Shown: positions 26,064 through 39,600, numbered from the stretch's first letter. The stretch: 64,000 nt of DNA from Glossina fuscipes (GCF_014805625.2 NW_023998416.1:16140401-16204400); one strand, 5' to 3'. A program made the numbers and translations. Notes: generated by a model from the letters alone, not told the origin.

Positions 26064-27223
26064 TTGGTTAACCATACACATCTCATCTTTAAACTCCAAG
26101 TCTCTGGCTTCCCTTTCTATTTATTAAGATGGTTAAACTCTTATCTGCACAATAGATCATTCAGGGTTTTGTTTAACTTCATTACCTCGGATGAATTCCC
26201 CGTGACGTCTGACGTACCTCAAGGCAGCCACTTAGGACCCATTTTATTTAATTTATGCATTAATGATTTGCCCTCGGTGATTAAATCCACCCATATTTCA
26301 ATGTATGCTGATGATGTGAAACTGTTTTCTTCACTCTTCATTCTTTTTATCTTTTGCATGGTGCTCGTTGAATCTTATGAAACTAAATCTAAATAATCCG
26401 CCTGAATAGCCGAAAGCGAGGAATCTCGACTAGCAAGTCAATGGTCGTGGGTTCGAATCTCAAGTGCGGTAGATTTTTTAATAAAGGCCGATAGCCTTAG
26501 ATGCTAGTGCTTTTAAGAAGTTTAGTCTTAGAATTTATTTCTCTGACGAAATTAATAATAATAATAATAAATCTCAATAAATGTAAGAAGCTTTCTTTCT
26601 CAAGAAGGAACTCATTTATTACTCAGTATTTCATTGATTCGCACAAGTTGGATGACGTCGATTCGTTCACAGATTTATTTGACCATAGGTTACATCTTAA
26701 CTTGCATATTGAGCTCCCGTTAAGTGAAGCTAGGTCCGCGCTTGCTTTTATAAAGAGGTGGTCCAAACAGCTTGATGATCCTTATATTACGAAAAGGCTG
26801 TACATGTGTTTGGTTAGACCTATACTTGAGTATGCCTCTGTTGTGTGGCCTCCTTCATATAGATGCTATGTAGATTCAACTGAATCTGTTCAAAAGCAAT
26901 TCTTGCTGTTTGCCCTTAGGAATTTGGGTTGGGACCCGATTGCCTCTCTTCAACCCTATGAAAATAGGTTGTTTGCTCTTGGGGTTTCCTTCTTAATCAA
27001 AGTAATAAATGGTACTATTTACTCGCCCGCGTTACTTGGTGAGATAAGCTTTAATGTCCCTAATCGCTTCTCTAGGCACTTTATCTTTATTAAGCTTAGT
27101 CAATGCAAATACAATTATGAGCTGTTTAACCCGCTCAGAGTTGTTTACAGAAACCTAAATATTGTCTACCTCTTTTTCTCATTATCAGACTCTTTAAAGC
27201 CTATTAAAAATCCGCCTGAGTAG
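26064..27223 (+). pseudogene. Reverse-transcriptase fragments of the non-LTR element
   Basis: Palm and thumb segments of an RT run through two open stretches. The first (26064-26396) includes VPQGSHLGPILFNL and YADD. The second (about 26572-27210) holds the thumb and C-terminal part, with RLYMCLVRPILEYASVVW, a phrase typical of Jockey/CR1-like RTs. They are separated by an inserted SINE. A frameshift lies between YADD and the SINE, because the expected SLNLMKLNLN reading is in another frame. After the second SINE, at about 27411, the frame resumes for a short C-terminal tail ending MSYLN-stop. Confidence 0.85.
26397..26567 (+). mobile_element. tRNA-derived SINE, nested in the non-LTR element
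   Basis: It begins CCGCCTGAATAGCCGAAAG (A-box-like), has the B box GGGTTCGAATCTC, a non-tRNA body, and an (AAT)n tail. Near-identical 13-bp flanks TAAATCTAAATAA (26384-26396) and TAAATCTCAATAA (26568-26580) form a target-site duplication. Removing one flank and the SINE rejoins the RT frame in a sensible way. It must be younger than the retrotransposon. Confidence 0.9.
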
Positions 27224-27396
27224 CCGAAGGCGAAGAATCTCGACTAGAAAGTCAATGGTCGTGGGTTCGAATCTCAAGTGCGGTAGAGTTTTTAATAAAA
27301 GCCGACAGCCTTAGATGCTAGTGCTTTTAAGAGTTTAGTCTTAGAATTTAGTCTTAGAATTTACTTCTCTGGCGAAATTAATAATAATAATAATAA
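27209..27396 (+). mobile_element. tRNA-derived SINE, second nested copy
   Basis: It starts TCCGCCTGAGTAGCCGAAGG, with B box GGGTTCGAATCTC, body, and (AAT)n tail. The flanking 14-bp repeats TAAAGCCTATTAAA (27195-27208) and TAAAGTCTATTAAA (27397-27410) differ by one base and are the target-site duplication. A short internal duplication of GAATTTAGTCTTA occurs near the 3' end. It interrupts the last codons of the host RT. Confidence 0.92.
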
Positions 27397-28379
27397 TAAA
27401 GTCTATTAAAGCAACTTTGCTTAATATGCGCGATTTACCTATGTCGTACTTAAACTAACATTTCATTCTTAATATCCCATTTTTTATTTAAAATAACACT
27501 GTGTTGTTAACGTGTTGGTTGCCAAGCTTGTGCAAGTTTGCAATGGTTTAGGGGTTCAGTTGCAATCTGGATCTGTTGCGGGTGTGCTTGTGTGGTAGCT
27601 GTGTACATGCTTTTTTTTCTTTTTTCTCTCTTTTTATTTATTTATACATGAACTATTATTTTTAACTTTTTAATTTATTTTTAAACTTACATTGTTATTA
27701 TTATTCTTCTTTTTTCTTACTTTTTATTGTATACTAGTTTTAAAACAATTAGTATAAGATTTTATATTAAGATGCACTGAATTCGACTGTAATTTTCTTT
27801 AGTTGAATTTCGTGTATAAATGTGTAAAATAAAATAAAAATAAAATAAATTAAAAAAATATGGACGGACATCAAACAAACACACGAATAGACGGGCTTAA
27901 ATCAATTCAGTTCAGAGTTAGTGCTAGATGGATCACGTCTTTTGTGGACATGATAAGCACAAAACATGCGTCAAGTTTTCGATTCGTACGCTTTATATAT
28001 TAAACTTGCTTGCTGTTATTGTTGTTAATATTTCTGCTATTTTATTTATTTTCCCTTTTTTACAATCAATCACCCAAGGGAGGTCGTCCGTTTGTATGTA
28101 ATGCGGGATAAGTCAGATGTAAGGAGACGAACTTAGAGAGTGACCGAAGCCTAGGGCGGGCAGTGCATTATAACTATAGTCGTAGAGAGATGATTTTCGT
28201 TGGTCTGTGGCCGCGTTCATTTTGTTTTTCAATTTTTACAATCACAGCAAATTTACCCAAAAACTGACAAGCGGATGGATGGATGGACGGATATGGGTAT
28301 CGACCGATGTAAATGAGAAATCGGAATTTTATTCTGGAGTCGGTTTATGGCAAACACTCGATATCTGGTAAACACTATA

Positions 28380-28700
28380 CACGATGTAATAAAGTATGCA
28401 TTTTTATACCTTACATCATCTGTGATATAAGGGTACTTTATGTAAAAGCATATGTATGCAACACACAGTAGGACTTGAAATAGATCCACCTTTTATTATA
28501 CCAATTGATTCAGAGTCACTTTCTGAATCGATCTAAGTATGTCTACTCGTCTGTCCATATTGTATTTTTATATCCTACTCGCAAATATTTAAAAAACTTT
28601 GGTGGACTATCCGCTACTTCCCTTATAAGGCCTTATTTTACAAAATCGTTACATAAATAACGTACATATTTAAGGGTGGACCGTATCACAATATTTTATC
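28380..28700 (-). repeat. Dispersed repeat family A, copy
   Basis: The landmark blocks run in reverse orientation: a GGACTTGAAATAGATCCACC-like block, TATACCAATTGATTCAGAG, GTCTACTCGTCTGTCC, then CCTTATAAGGCCTTATTTT and a CGTATCACAATATTTTATCC end. Confidence 0.6.
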
Positions 28701-30074
28701 CCAATACTTACTGTTGAATGAAAAACTTTCCATCGTAAAATTACTGCCGCATAACCTATTCAAATTTCGATTGGGTTTACTGGATATCGAGAACCCAACA
28801 ACATTCATGCATATCTATGCAACATCAACAATGTTTGCGCGTTATGCGATATATTTTTGTATTCCGCGAAAAGAAGGGCAATTGCGTCTTAAACATTTCC
28901 GAAACAACAACTTTCCGGAAAGAGAGATTTAAGAGATTTGCTTTTTTCAATTACCAGTGGGTAGAACACGTGTTCCTAAAGTGCAGTGAAAAAAAAATCG
29001 TTTCGCCACACATGTTTCGCCATTAAAATCACAAGTTTCTTTCGGAGTATTAGGTAACTTTCTGAGAGAGCGCAAAAGGCTGTTTTCATATTTTTGAAGT
29101 GTTTGATCAAAATCTTTGCTAGAAGTCAACGTACACTCATGAGATATCGGCAAAAAAATGTTGCGAAATAAATACAAAATTTCAGTTTATTACATAAGCT
29201 TTAGCTTTATTCTTATAATTTAGTTTGAATGTATGCCATTAACGTTCTTGTGCAATCACTTTATATCCGTTTATATATAACTCTTAATATTTAATTATTA
29301 AATTATCTTAACAGCTAAGAAGCGCGCTAGAAAGTAATTGCTATTATGTCTGAATTGTAGGCATCGTTAACTAATGCTAACGAGAACGAATCGGCCAAGT
29401 TAACGTTACAGTGAAAATTGTAAACGAGAAAAAGCATTAAATATCAAATATCAATTAAATTCAAAATCAATCTCAATTAGCAACAAAAACTTCAAAGTAA
29501 AAGCTTTTTCTGTTTTTTTTTTTGATCATTTTTCATCGAGTTATTTAAAAAAAAGGAAAAAAAAACAATTGTAGTATTCATCTTGTTCATTTTGTTTTTT
29601 TTTTTTTTTATGTTTTCGCTGTAGTATGTAAAATTTTTGATTTTAAGGCACATTATATATATAAAATGGGGAGGAATGAATTGTTATATTATATAAGCCT
29701 TCTTTCTTATGTCGTGGACTTGTATTGCATTCCGTATGCGTGTTTTACATCTTTTCTTCAGATGCAATAATGCTTCGAATTGTGCTTTTAGTTGCTGTAG
29801 TTATCTTAAATAATTCCAATTGATTTAAATCTAGAATTTCTTGATTACATTTCTTGTGTTTTTTTTGTGATTTTGTTTTTTATTTTTATTTTTTTTTTTT
29901 GCTAAAATTTTACAAATAAAGGAATTGTTAGCAAAACGTTTGCAACAAGTTAACCGATTTTGCATTTCACCTGAATATTTAAATTCGTCACGATATTATT
30001 GTGATTGTATTATTGTAGTAATAACTAACCCTGGTACGTACAACTAATTAAGTAAACATTACTCTTTGCCAAAA

Positions 30075-30390
30075 ACAACAAGTAAGAAAATTATATTCGG
30101 CCGTGACCGAATCTTTTACACACACCACTTTTTCTCTATAATATTGAGTTGGGGTGGCTGATGTTTTCCGACTTTTATATAGGCACTGTAAAATATATGT
30201 GAAAATATCCTCGACTTAATCCGGTATAGTAGTGGGCAATTAGGAGATTTCTCGGTTTTGAAAATCAAAATGTTCTTAGTTTCACACGTTGCACGATAAA
30301 CATGCATTTTACTCGATTTCGCCCATTTTCAATTTCAAGTTGCCTGTAAGAGCAGTCATTATACGACGCACAGATGGACATATTTAAATC
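30075..30390 (+). repeat. Dispersed repeat, family A-like, copy
   Basis: It starts with ACAACAAGTAAGAAAATTAT and TTCGGCCGTGACCGAATC, the same opening as the copy at 41.5 kb. The interior is too diverged to fix the end precisely. Confidence 0.5.
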
Positions 30391-30628
30391 GCTTAGAATT
30401 TGACATTGATCAAGGGTATGATCTCTGTAAAGCTTCGATAAAATAAACATACCCTCATCATTCGTTGGTGGTGTATATGCATGGTTAAAAACTAAAAAAA
30501 AAAAAAATATTAAAGAACCTCCATAAAAACCTCGCAACGCTCACTCTTTAAGATCTCAAGTAAGAAAAGTACAAAAAAAACAAACCAAGCTTATCTTCAA
30601 TGTATGATAAATACATCTTTTATATCGA

Positions 30629-33600
30629 TCATGAGAGCTCACCAATCGGGGCGTTTTGCAGCCACAAATCATGTATAAAATTATACAAATTATCACTAAC
30701 GGATACCTGCGATATTGCGAACTAAATTCAATAATGTTTAATTTATTATAACAACGGCATTCAGACTAACCTTGTAAGGAGTGGGATTCAGAGTGCGTTT
30801 ATGATCATTCCTAAGGGTTTTCAGGGACTTTTGTACTTTTTCTCGGACCAGCTCCAATGTAGGTAACTTTTGAGTAATTTTACCGTTTTGCCAGTAAATC
30901 TTATATAAAGGCTCTACACGACTGGGAATGACGTAGGCACGCTTAGACTCCTGGAAAGGATGACGACACAAAACCTTTTGTCCAACTTCTGGCGGTGTTT
31001 CCGATACTTTTTGCAGTAAATCAATCAAGGCATGACCATCAGAACTGTAAAGTCTGCAAAAGAAAGCAGATTTTGAATTGTGATAGAACAAAATTGTACA
31101 AAATTTTGGCCCGAAAAGGAGTACATAAAAGCGAGAGTGTTCGCTTTTCTTTTCATTCACACACGCTACTCTTCCAACTATTGAAGAAAGCAGGCACAAA
31201 ATGCTCTCAAAATGAAATCCAGTGCTGCCGAAGAAAACGAGCCGGTGACTAAAAGATTAGAGATCATTTTTCTTTCAAAGTGACTCCGTCTTATTTTTGA
31301 AAGATTACTATAGCACATTACTTCGAAGTAAGTGAATCATATTCGACTGTGAGCATATGTATGGCATATTTATACAAACCACCTTTCTTCAAAAAAAGGA
31401 CGACTAAGAGTTGAACTTCGGTCTATTATATTGAGTGGGCTTGACGTATTTTTTCTATTTTTCTTAAGGTACTGTAAGGTTATTCATAGAACGGAAGTGG
31501 AAATTGACACCACCATATCTATTTATGAGTAACGACCAAAAAACGACATTTTTTTATGCTTTCGAAAATAGAGGTGATCTTAGGCTACGGTGTACTGTGT
31601 ATGTTTCCTTCGACCTATTTGACCCACTTTTAACACTAACCAACAGATACGAGCTTCCAGTATTTCTGTCAAATTTCAAATCGATAGCTTCTTTTTTGGA
31701 GAAGGACCAAGAGAATGTTTACCGCAGTGATTATTGCACAAATGGATTGACTGGTAGAAGGATTTGCTTAAATCGATTCAGAATGAAGAATGGAGGTTTT
31801 GCACACCACTAGTTATATCGTTCATATTATTCATTGGCTATTGATAAACCATCTAACTGAAAGAGATTATCAAAGCATCATCAAAATTTCAAATGCAAAA
31901 CCACGAATCATATAAAGTTATCGGTACGGACTAGAGATATGGGTAAATGATTTCTTTAAGTCGAATTACCTGACCTTTAAGTTTGATAGGGGGAAGGCTC
32001 CCCGTATAGAAGAATGTAACTAAAGGCTTGAAAGGCTTTTGATTCTAAACTTAGCTAATTTCTGAATCCTTTAACCGCTAAGACTAAAAGATACTAAATT
32101 TGATCTTCTGAGTATAATTTTAAGATCTTTATCATGATTTCAGAAAAACAAAGTGTACAATATCGATTCAGCTATTCGCGATGATCGCGAAAACTTTTTG
32201 CTGCTCTCGGTTTTCCATATATTCCCGAATTGTAAACATAAAACAAATGCAATGTATCCTCTCTGTTGCAGAGGATGTGCAAGTATTAGACCAGTATCTA
32301 CCTGTAAGCATTTTTATGACCGGGCATAGTGACCTTTTCCACGTCTTGACTTAGTTTAATACGTGGCTGGCCGTTAATTTCCACCAATTTATAAACGCAT
32401 CCTAACGCTGGCTGCCGTTGACAAGTTACTAAAAAGAGAATACACGTAAATATGTAAATACAATTATACAATTTATAGATATTATAATACTTACCTAAGT
32501 GAGTGCCAATGCCGAAGCAATCAATTTTATGTCCCTGCTCGTTTAGGCTTAGTATTGTCTCTTCATTGATGTCATTGGAGGCCACTATGGTAAGTTTATT
32601 AAACCATTGCACCTTGAAACGTTCGGCTACTCTTTCAAACGTCTCACGAGCGAGACAGGACAGATATGCCAAATCACCCGAATCGATACGTATACCAACC
32701 GCCTGATAGCCCAAATCGTTTAGTGCCAAAGCGACAGCACAAAAGTTCAGCAGACCACTTCTATATGTGTACAAATAAGAAATATTTTCAAAAGGAATTC
32801 ATTCCCTCGTGCGTAAAGAAGATAATTTTTTGTAATTTCAACAACAACAAAATTGCATCGCTAACTGTTGTGTTGGGGTGTAAGTTAAAATCATTACTCT
32901 TAAAAAATGGAGAAAAATCTTTAAAAAAAAGAAAAAAAAAAGAAAAAATCGAAATAATTTTAGAAAAACTAAAAATTATACCGATCGTTCCACTAGTTTA
33001 AAAAGTTAAGATTAAATTGAAATATGAAATGTGTTGAAGCCTTTGCCTTCGCTTTTGCTTGCTAAACTCAAGTAATGCATATGTTAAGCTTCACATTGAA
33101 ATTATGTTTAATTATACGCAGGCATATCACTTATTTTCGCTTTTTACTTGTAAAGCCATGCAGTGTTATCTCTCGGATCCTTTGATTGATAGTCGTATGA
33201 AGTTATTTATGAAATTTCCAAATAATATGAGAAATATTTAACATTTAGCAGGCGATAATTGAACGTAACAATGGATCTATTAACAATGATTGAAATTGAA
33301 ATTTTTGTGAGTATAACACACGCACATACACAATTTAGCATTTTACCATTTGAACAAACAAAACTTGCTTTCTAGTACGAATGTGTTTTTTCTTTTTTTT
33401 TTTTGTTTTTCTTTTTTATTATTTTTTTTTTTTTGTTTAGATGTACATACCTCTGTCGAAACTGTGCCGGGAAGTCATTTTTTTTTTCGTTTGTTAAAAA
33501 AGTGTTCGTAAATTAATTTTTGTATTTTATTTTTTGGATTAAAAAAGAAAATTAATCTTTTAATTCATATTAAAGCAAACAAAGATAAATAACGGGAGAA

Positions 33601-33664
33601 AAATTATTCACTTGAAAACGCACAATAAAAATATAATGAAAAAAAGAAAGAATGGAAGAAAGAC

Positions 33665-33698
<34 letters not shown>

Positions 33699-36600
33699 TT
33701 AGAGATAAGCTAAACAAAATAGCATAATTAGCCATAAGGCGAATCTTGATTGTCGACAATCTTACGAGGGTATTATTATTACAAATCGACATTTTCTTCC
33801 TTATTTTAAAAGCCCTTCCTTCCGATTGTTAGTTTCTTTCTGTTCAAATCACGTCCTTTTTCAGTAAGGTTTGTGTAAACTAAAACGCGTAAGTCAAGCA
33901 TCTTTGTTCCAACTACAGTCAGATTGCAGACAGACGGATGGGCAGACTAGATTATATAGACTTAAAAGTCTTACACGTTGCCTTTAGTATGCCAAATAAC
34001 AATTAGTATATCAGCGTCTTTTGAATGCAGATGAAAAATAGGAAAAATATGCAAATTAGAATTTAAAGAAATTTCCCCAAGAACACATACAGTAAAGCCG
34101 ATGAACATGTAGTGAAGACTATGGTTATGATATCATGGAAAATGTTCTGGAACAGTATTCGAAGGTGGGAGGTATTGTTATTCATGAACTTGGGAGTTAT
34201 AGTACATTAGTATTATCTATGCTATGGTTATGCGTACTATGACAGATGTACCGTTTTTGCTATAATAGGAGAAAGTCTTTTTCGATTTTAGCAGCTTCTC
34301 TTTCAACTTCAAATACAATACTTCAAATATTGCCAGGTTTTTGCAGAATTTACACAATAATATATATTGGTACATAACCAACATGGACCGTATTGCGCGT
34401 AAGTTTAGAAAGTACAAAATACGAAAGATATTGCAAGAGAAGTGTCGAAATGTGAACAAAAGTGAACCAGTTTCCAAGATTCTTATATTAGCGTTCAGAT
34501 TTTTATACATTACATCGCATGTGGCGCAAGAATGTATTAAGTGTATGCGGATATGTTTGACAACAAGAAGGACTTGAGATAAAATCACCTTTTAAGTTCG
34601 TCTCTCCGCCTGCTTGTCTGGCTATCTTGCCTTCATGTCTTCAACCTATAGGCAGCAATTTTTAATATATGTTAATGAAATTTAGCACACTGTTTTGGCC
34701 CAGGTACGAACGTTGTTGAAAATGGTTCGGGTGGGACCACTTGCCATATAGCGCCTTATTTTAAAAAGTCGTTATATGACGAGACCCAGTCCTGACCTAG
34801 CAATTGATGAAAAGTAATAATAAGTCGACCAATTTACACTTTGTTCGTTAGTCATCAGATCGTTATCATGCGAGATTAGTTTTCCCTCAGCGTTTCTCCA
34901 AACAAACATAGCATACGAAACGATTCGTATCGAATCAGCATATAAGGCCTTATTTTGAAATCTCGATATATGGGCAACTGCAGAGTGATGTAGGATATTT
35001 AATGGCGGGCCATGGCCTACTATCGTGTTCTCGCTTGTGTTTGTTTAAAGTCCAGTTGACATAAGAATATCGATTTCAGAAAATCATTTACGCCAATCAC
35101 TGATTTCTGCGAAATTTAATTATTCGAACGGATTCTAGTGCACCTATTTAGGTCATTTCAGTCCACTTCACTTCACTTCACTTCACTTCATTTCTCTTTC
35201 GTTCTTGAATACATTTGGTATTGTATATTTCGACTCACTCTTCTATCATCAAACAGCATACATTTTAATATCATTTCTAAAGTAAACTTCTCTTTTATCG
35301 AAATCTACATCCCCTTGCGACACATACGTATGTGTGCATCAATGCGAAAGGTGAACAATTGAAAATCTTCTGAAAATGTTTGGATAGGCGAGTGTACTTC
35401 TCGTATGGATAAAGAACGAAACGATTGAAGAAAGTTTAATAATTGCGCTCGAGAATGCTACACATACACGCATGTTGAGCTGAGAGTTTAAGAAAGAAAA
35501 TCCTTGGATCGACGCATATAAGTTCTGTTGGTGTCGTATTCGCTGTTTATTTTATGCATTGAAATCGTGTGGTCGCTTCAAAGTTATTTATAACAAGTTT
35601 CCGACTTACAAACCGATATCGAACCTTAAAAATTTGAAAAGAAAAGACTTATTATCGGAAATGTTTAAGTGTTTAAAAAATAATTTTTTCACTTTGTTAG
35701 TAATTTATAGAAATTCATTGGAAATGGCACCTACCTATCATATAATGCGAACAAAAGTAAGAGTAAATGATTTTAAAGCGAGTCATTCATTATATTCAAA
35801 GTAAAATAAATAATAAAATAATTCACTTAAATAAGAGAAAATCAATTAATTTCTTTTTCGTTTTTTGCAACAATCACAGAACATTCAACTCGATAAGCCC
35901 ATGCAAAAAATAATTTAAAATTAAATAATGTATTTGAAAGCTTATGAAAATAATTATTAATTTAAAAAAATTTTGAAGCAATTTTTTACCTGAATGACTT
36001 CTCGGTTTTTTTGCACAGATTGGACAGAGATCGTTGTGATAATTGTGACATGCATGCATGGTATTTACTATCATGAGGTTGAGCATTATTGTTGTTCATA
36101 TTTTGATCATTTTTATTAGTATCATTTTCCGTTGAAGTGGATACAGCATTATTAATATTATCTATATTTCCATTTGGATGAACAGTCCAACCATTAGTCA
36201 TATTAATACCAGCACTAGTAGTAGTGATTGGCAGTTTTGTTTCATTTATATCAGTCGATCGTTTATCGCTTAAATTTTTAGCATTGCTTTTGCTAATAAC
36301 TGCTTTAGTGACAGTTTTTGCTGTAATATTATTACTGTTTGTACTTTTAGCAGGGCTGTAGAAATACATAACCGTTTATCATTATATCAATATTTGGTAA
36401 ACATATACATATACATCTATATTGGCGAGACGATAAACTTTTATTTATTTATTCATTTTTTTTTTTTTATCTAAATAATCAACACTAACTAGGTTAGAGT
36501 GCAATTTTATATATTTATGAACATTTCCATTTAATGCAATAATAATTTTGGAAGAGAATATTTGGCTTTTGTTTGTGATTTTTGTTCCGAGAGAATTTGC

Positions 36601-39600
36601 CTATAAGCTAAAATACCTCTTGACATCATACGTATCGACTAAAGCCATAAATCCATCAGGAAACGCTATAGCATAAGACACCATAGCAGCCAATTCGCCC
36701 TCTGACGACTCTTCCATTGATACGTTTAAAACTGTAGATAATTTTTGTCGATACTTAATGGCTAATTCCAGTAAATCGCCGGTAACGCCTGCTAGTGTGA
36801 AAATAAAACACAGAAAAAGAAAAAATCTTGTAGATTTTACTTTAGGATTAAAATTCTTTCAAACATACCGGTTAGTTTATGTTTTAAGAGACGTGCCTTT
36901 AATTCTTCTATACCAGAGAAAGAGGTAATGTAAGCATGTGCATGTGTGCCTTTTACGGGTATATTGAACAGTTTGCCGGCCAGAACGTTAGAGGTACCAT
37001 CGAAACCACCTGAAATTTAAAAAGAATAAGAAGAACTAAGTGGGCGAATTTCTAACGCCCAGATCGCCTTGTCTCGAAAAGACGCACAGCAAGATAAAAA
37101 TTAAAAAGCAAAGAGGAAAGCAACTAAAAACACTATAGTTGCCCATCATTAGATACCCTACACTATCTTACACTCATTCGTATAACGATCTTTCCAAATT
37201 ACACGTTAAATGGCAAGTGGTCGAACCATTTCCAATAGAGTTAGTTCTTAGGCCAAGATATATTTGTGTACCAAATTTCATGAAAATATCTCAAAAAATA
37301 AGTTTAAATAGGTTAAACATGAAAAAATCGGAATGTCTGACGGACAGACTGATAGGCCGGCAGACAAGGGTAGATCGATTCGCAACTCCTGTCAATATAG
37401 TAAAAAGTGGATGTATCTCAAGCTCTTCTGCAAGTTACGCGTATTCGCGCAAGCTTAATATACCGTTGTACCACAAATTGTGTAAGACATAAAAAGAATG
37501 AAATTTTGATGCTCCTATAATATTAAATGAACGCAGCAAAGCTTTCCCGTTTTTGTACATATGTCGGAAAATATACCCGAATATTTAGCTTATGTGCTAT
37601 GAGCAAAACGCCCAATTTTTTTTTTTTTTTGGTTTTAAAAACAAAGATATTCTTGGTTTACATTGTGCTCCCCTAACCATCCATATCTGTCATTGTAAAT
37701 TTTTATGCAGAATTCCACTGCGGGAAAAATGATTACTACAAACTTCCTGCAGACAGACAGACGAACGTGCTTAAATCGATTCAGCTTTTGTTATTGATTA
37801 ATAATATATACACTTTAGAGGGTCTCATAGGGTCTCTTAAGCTATCTCTCTCTTCAAATTATTGCCGTGACTGGACACTAAAACTCCTAACGCAAAAAAT
37901 CCAAGAAATTAACTGCCAGCTATACAAATATTTCAAGAAGGAAGTAAAATATGTTTTATTCAACGTTTACATCCCCAGCTATAGAATTTTGCAATACTTC
38001 CGAATAGCGGAATCCATTTCGAGAAAACCCATGCTTCGTTCACAGTAAACCATTCGTCACACATTTTTTCGGAAGTGTTGTTCCGAAAGCCGTTGTGAAA
38101 ACGATGCAAGTTGTTAACCAGAACAGATTAATTTACCATGACAAGTTCTGATTATTTTTCGGTCATTACTACGTTTAAATTGATCGTTTGCTTGTTGTCG
38201 TATACCTTGCAGTAATAATAGCTTAGCCAAACTTCTTCGACTTATAAAAAATCACAAAGCAGTAAGATGCTCATTCATTTCTCGTCGTGGCTATAGAATG
38301 CAAAAAGAACTTCCTCCTTTTCATATCTTTGAAGTAGCATTTCACACCTAAATTTTCATTTCCCAAATTTATCTTCAACGCGTGCACATTGTTCAACGCA
38401 AATTTTCACAAGAAAACGTGGAATATTCGCCGACTTTTTTAGAATAAATAAGAAAAACACTGCGGCCCGAATGCGAATTAGAGAAGTTAGGAAGAGCTCA
38501 CTTGCACGTGTGCAAGTTCTAGGTTCTAAATTTACGATTTTCAAACAATTTATTACACTATATAATTGGAAGGAGATACCTCTCGACACTCTTGCCCTAG
38601 TTTTGAAACTCTATTTCAGAAAATATAACTATTTTTTATTTATATTTTTTATTAAGTATGAGAGAACTAAGGCAAATAGAAAACTTAATATCCTTTTTTC
38701 CTTTAGCCAGGATTTTGTGTTCACCACATGAAACCAATACTTAAAAATTGATCGTGAAGCCAATCTTACACTGATTTTTTAGATGCCTCTGACGGATATT
38801 TATGTCAATTCGTAGGTCAATGCTATTATAGATTATCAAAGATTTGGTGGTTTACTGATGGGTACATGTGGATCAATGCATATCGTGTCAGAAGAAGTTC
38901 CTACCCGCCTTATTTTGCGCTTATGTGCCATACAATGTACACCTTCACTGCTTAATACTATCATCAAAAGTGGCATTTCCTGCCATAATAAAAACGAGGG
39001 AAAAATCCTATTCGGCATCAATTGAAGTTCCTTAATACCATCACTAGTTTGTGTTGAAACGAAGAAAAAAACTTAAATGATTTATTAAAGATGGATTTTA
39101 TATTCGAGATGGCCCGCAAGATATTATTATTAGTCGAACTATTTGTATTAGTTCGATGCAACAACATGTAAGCATCAATTGTTTGCAAAAATTCTTAGTA
39201 AAATGCCTAAGTTCGCATTTTTCGTAGACAATGCATCGGTGTACAATCTCTTCTTATAAGTAAAAGAAGCTGTCCTAAGATTTTTTGCAGGATAAGACGG
39301 CAGTGACCACGGCCTAGTGGCTGTGTGCCTAAACGATAAATGTTATGCTTTTACCTGAACTGAGCGGTCAGTAAACTATGTCGGAAGTAAATTTTTACCG
39401 CACTTAAAGTTAGAATACCCACGAACGCTGACTCGGTAATCTCAATTCCTTACCTACTCGGCTACTCATGCGAAATCCTACCAGTTGTTATTCGAACTGT
39501 GTAATGAAACAATTGCAACAATCGCGGAGCAATATTTTGAAGTCCTTTCAAGCAATGACATGTAATTATTTAACTGAAAATCCTTACAGAGAGAAGAATA

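Larger units (their letters stand above)
24180..27860 (+). mobile_element. Decayed non-LTR retrotransposon (endonuclease and reverse transcriptase), split by two SINEs
   Basis: The order is typical of a LINE. First is an ORF1-like piece (about 24180-24420) with a Cys-rich, PHD-like pattern (CRLCDRFCYTQYAGI, then CSDCRKRD after a frameshift). An AP-type endonuclease follows (about 24586-25300) with DDFNLPQVNW, LLDLC and HPYHPA blocks. The reverse transcriptase (about 25530-27460) has LVENYRGI, LQHGFRKG, DFSKAFDLVNH, VPQGSHLGPILFNL and the catalytic YADD near 26315. A 3' UTR ends in an A-rich tail at about 27826-27860. Stops and frameshifts break every ORF, so the copy is dead. SINEs at about 26398 and 27209 interrupt the RT frame. 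The 5' end is not fixed and may reach back to about 23960. The clade is probably Jockey/CR1-like, judged only from the motifs. Confidence 0.9.
27870..30620. other. Gene-free repeat-rich region downstream of Naprt
   Basis: No coding exon found. A family-A repeat copy on the minus strand spans about 28380-28700, and another (plus) about 30075-30390. The stretch also has T- and A-runs near 29510-29610 and 29880-29900. The 3' UTR of Naprt (minus strand) must extend into this region, below 30629. Confidence 0.55.

Noticed and set aside
26398..26470. Possible functional tRNA gene (A and B boxes present)
   Set aside because: The same tRNA-like head recurs with a shared non-tRNA body, an (AAT)n tail and target-site duplications, so these are SINEs and not tRNA genes. 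The acceptor stem does not pair well.
30738..30770. Naprt C-terminus ending at the stop at 30738
   Set aside because: The reading beyond the GTTAGT donor does not resemble the family. Splicing to 30706 gives the expected C-terminus.
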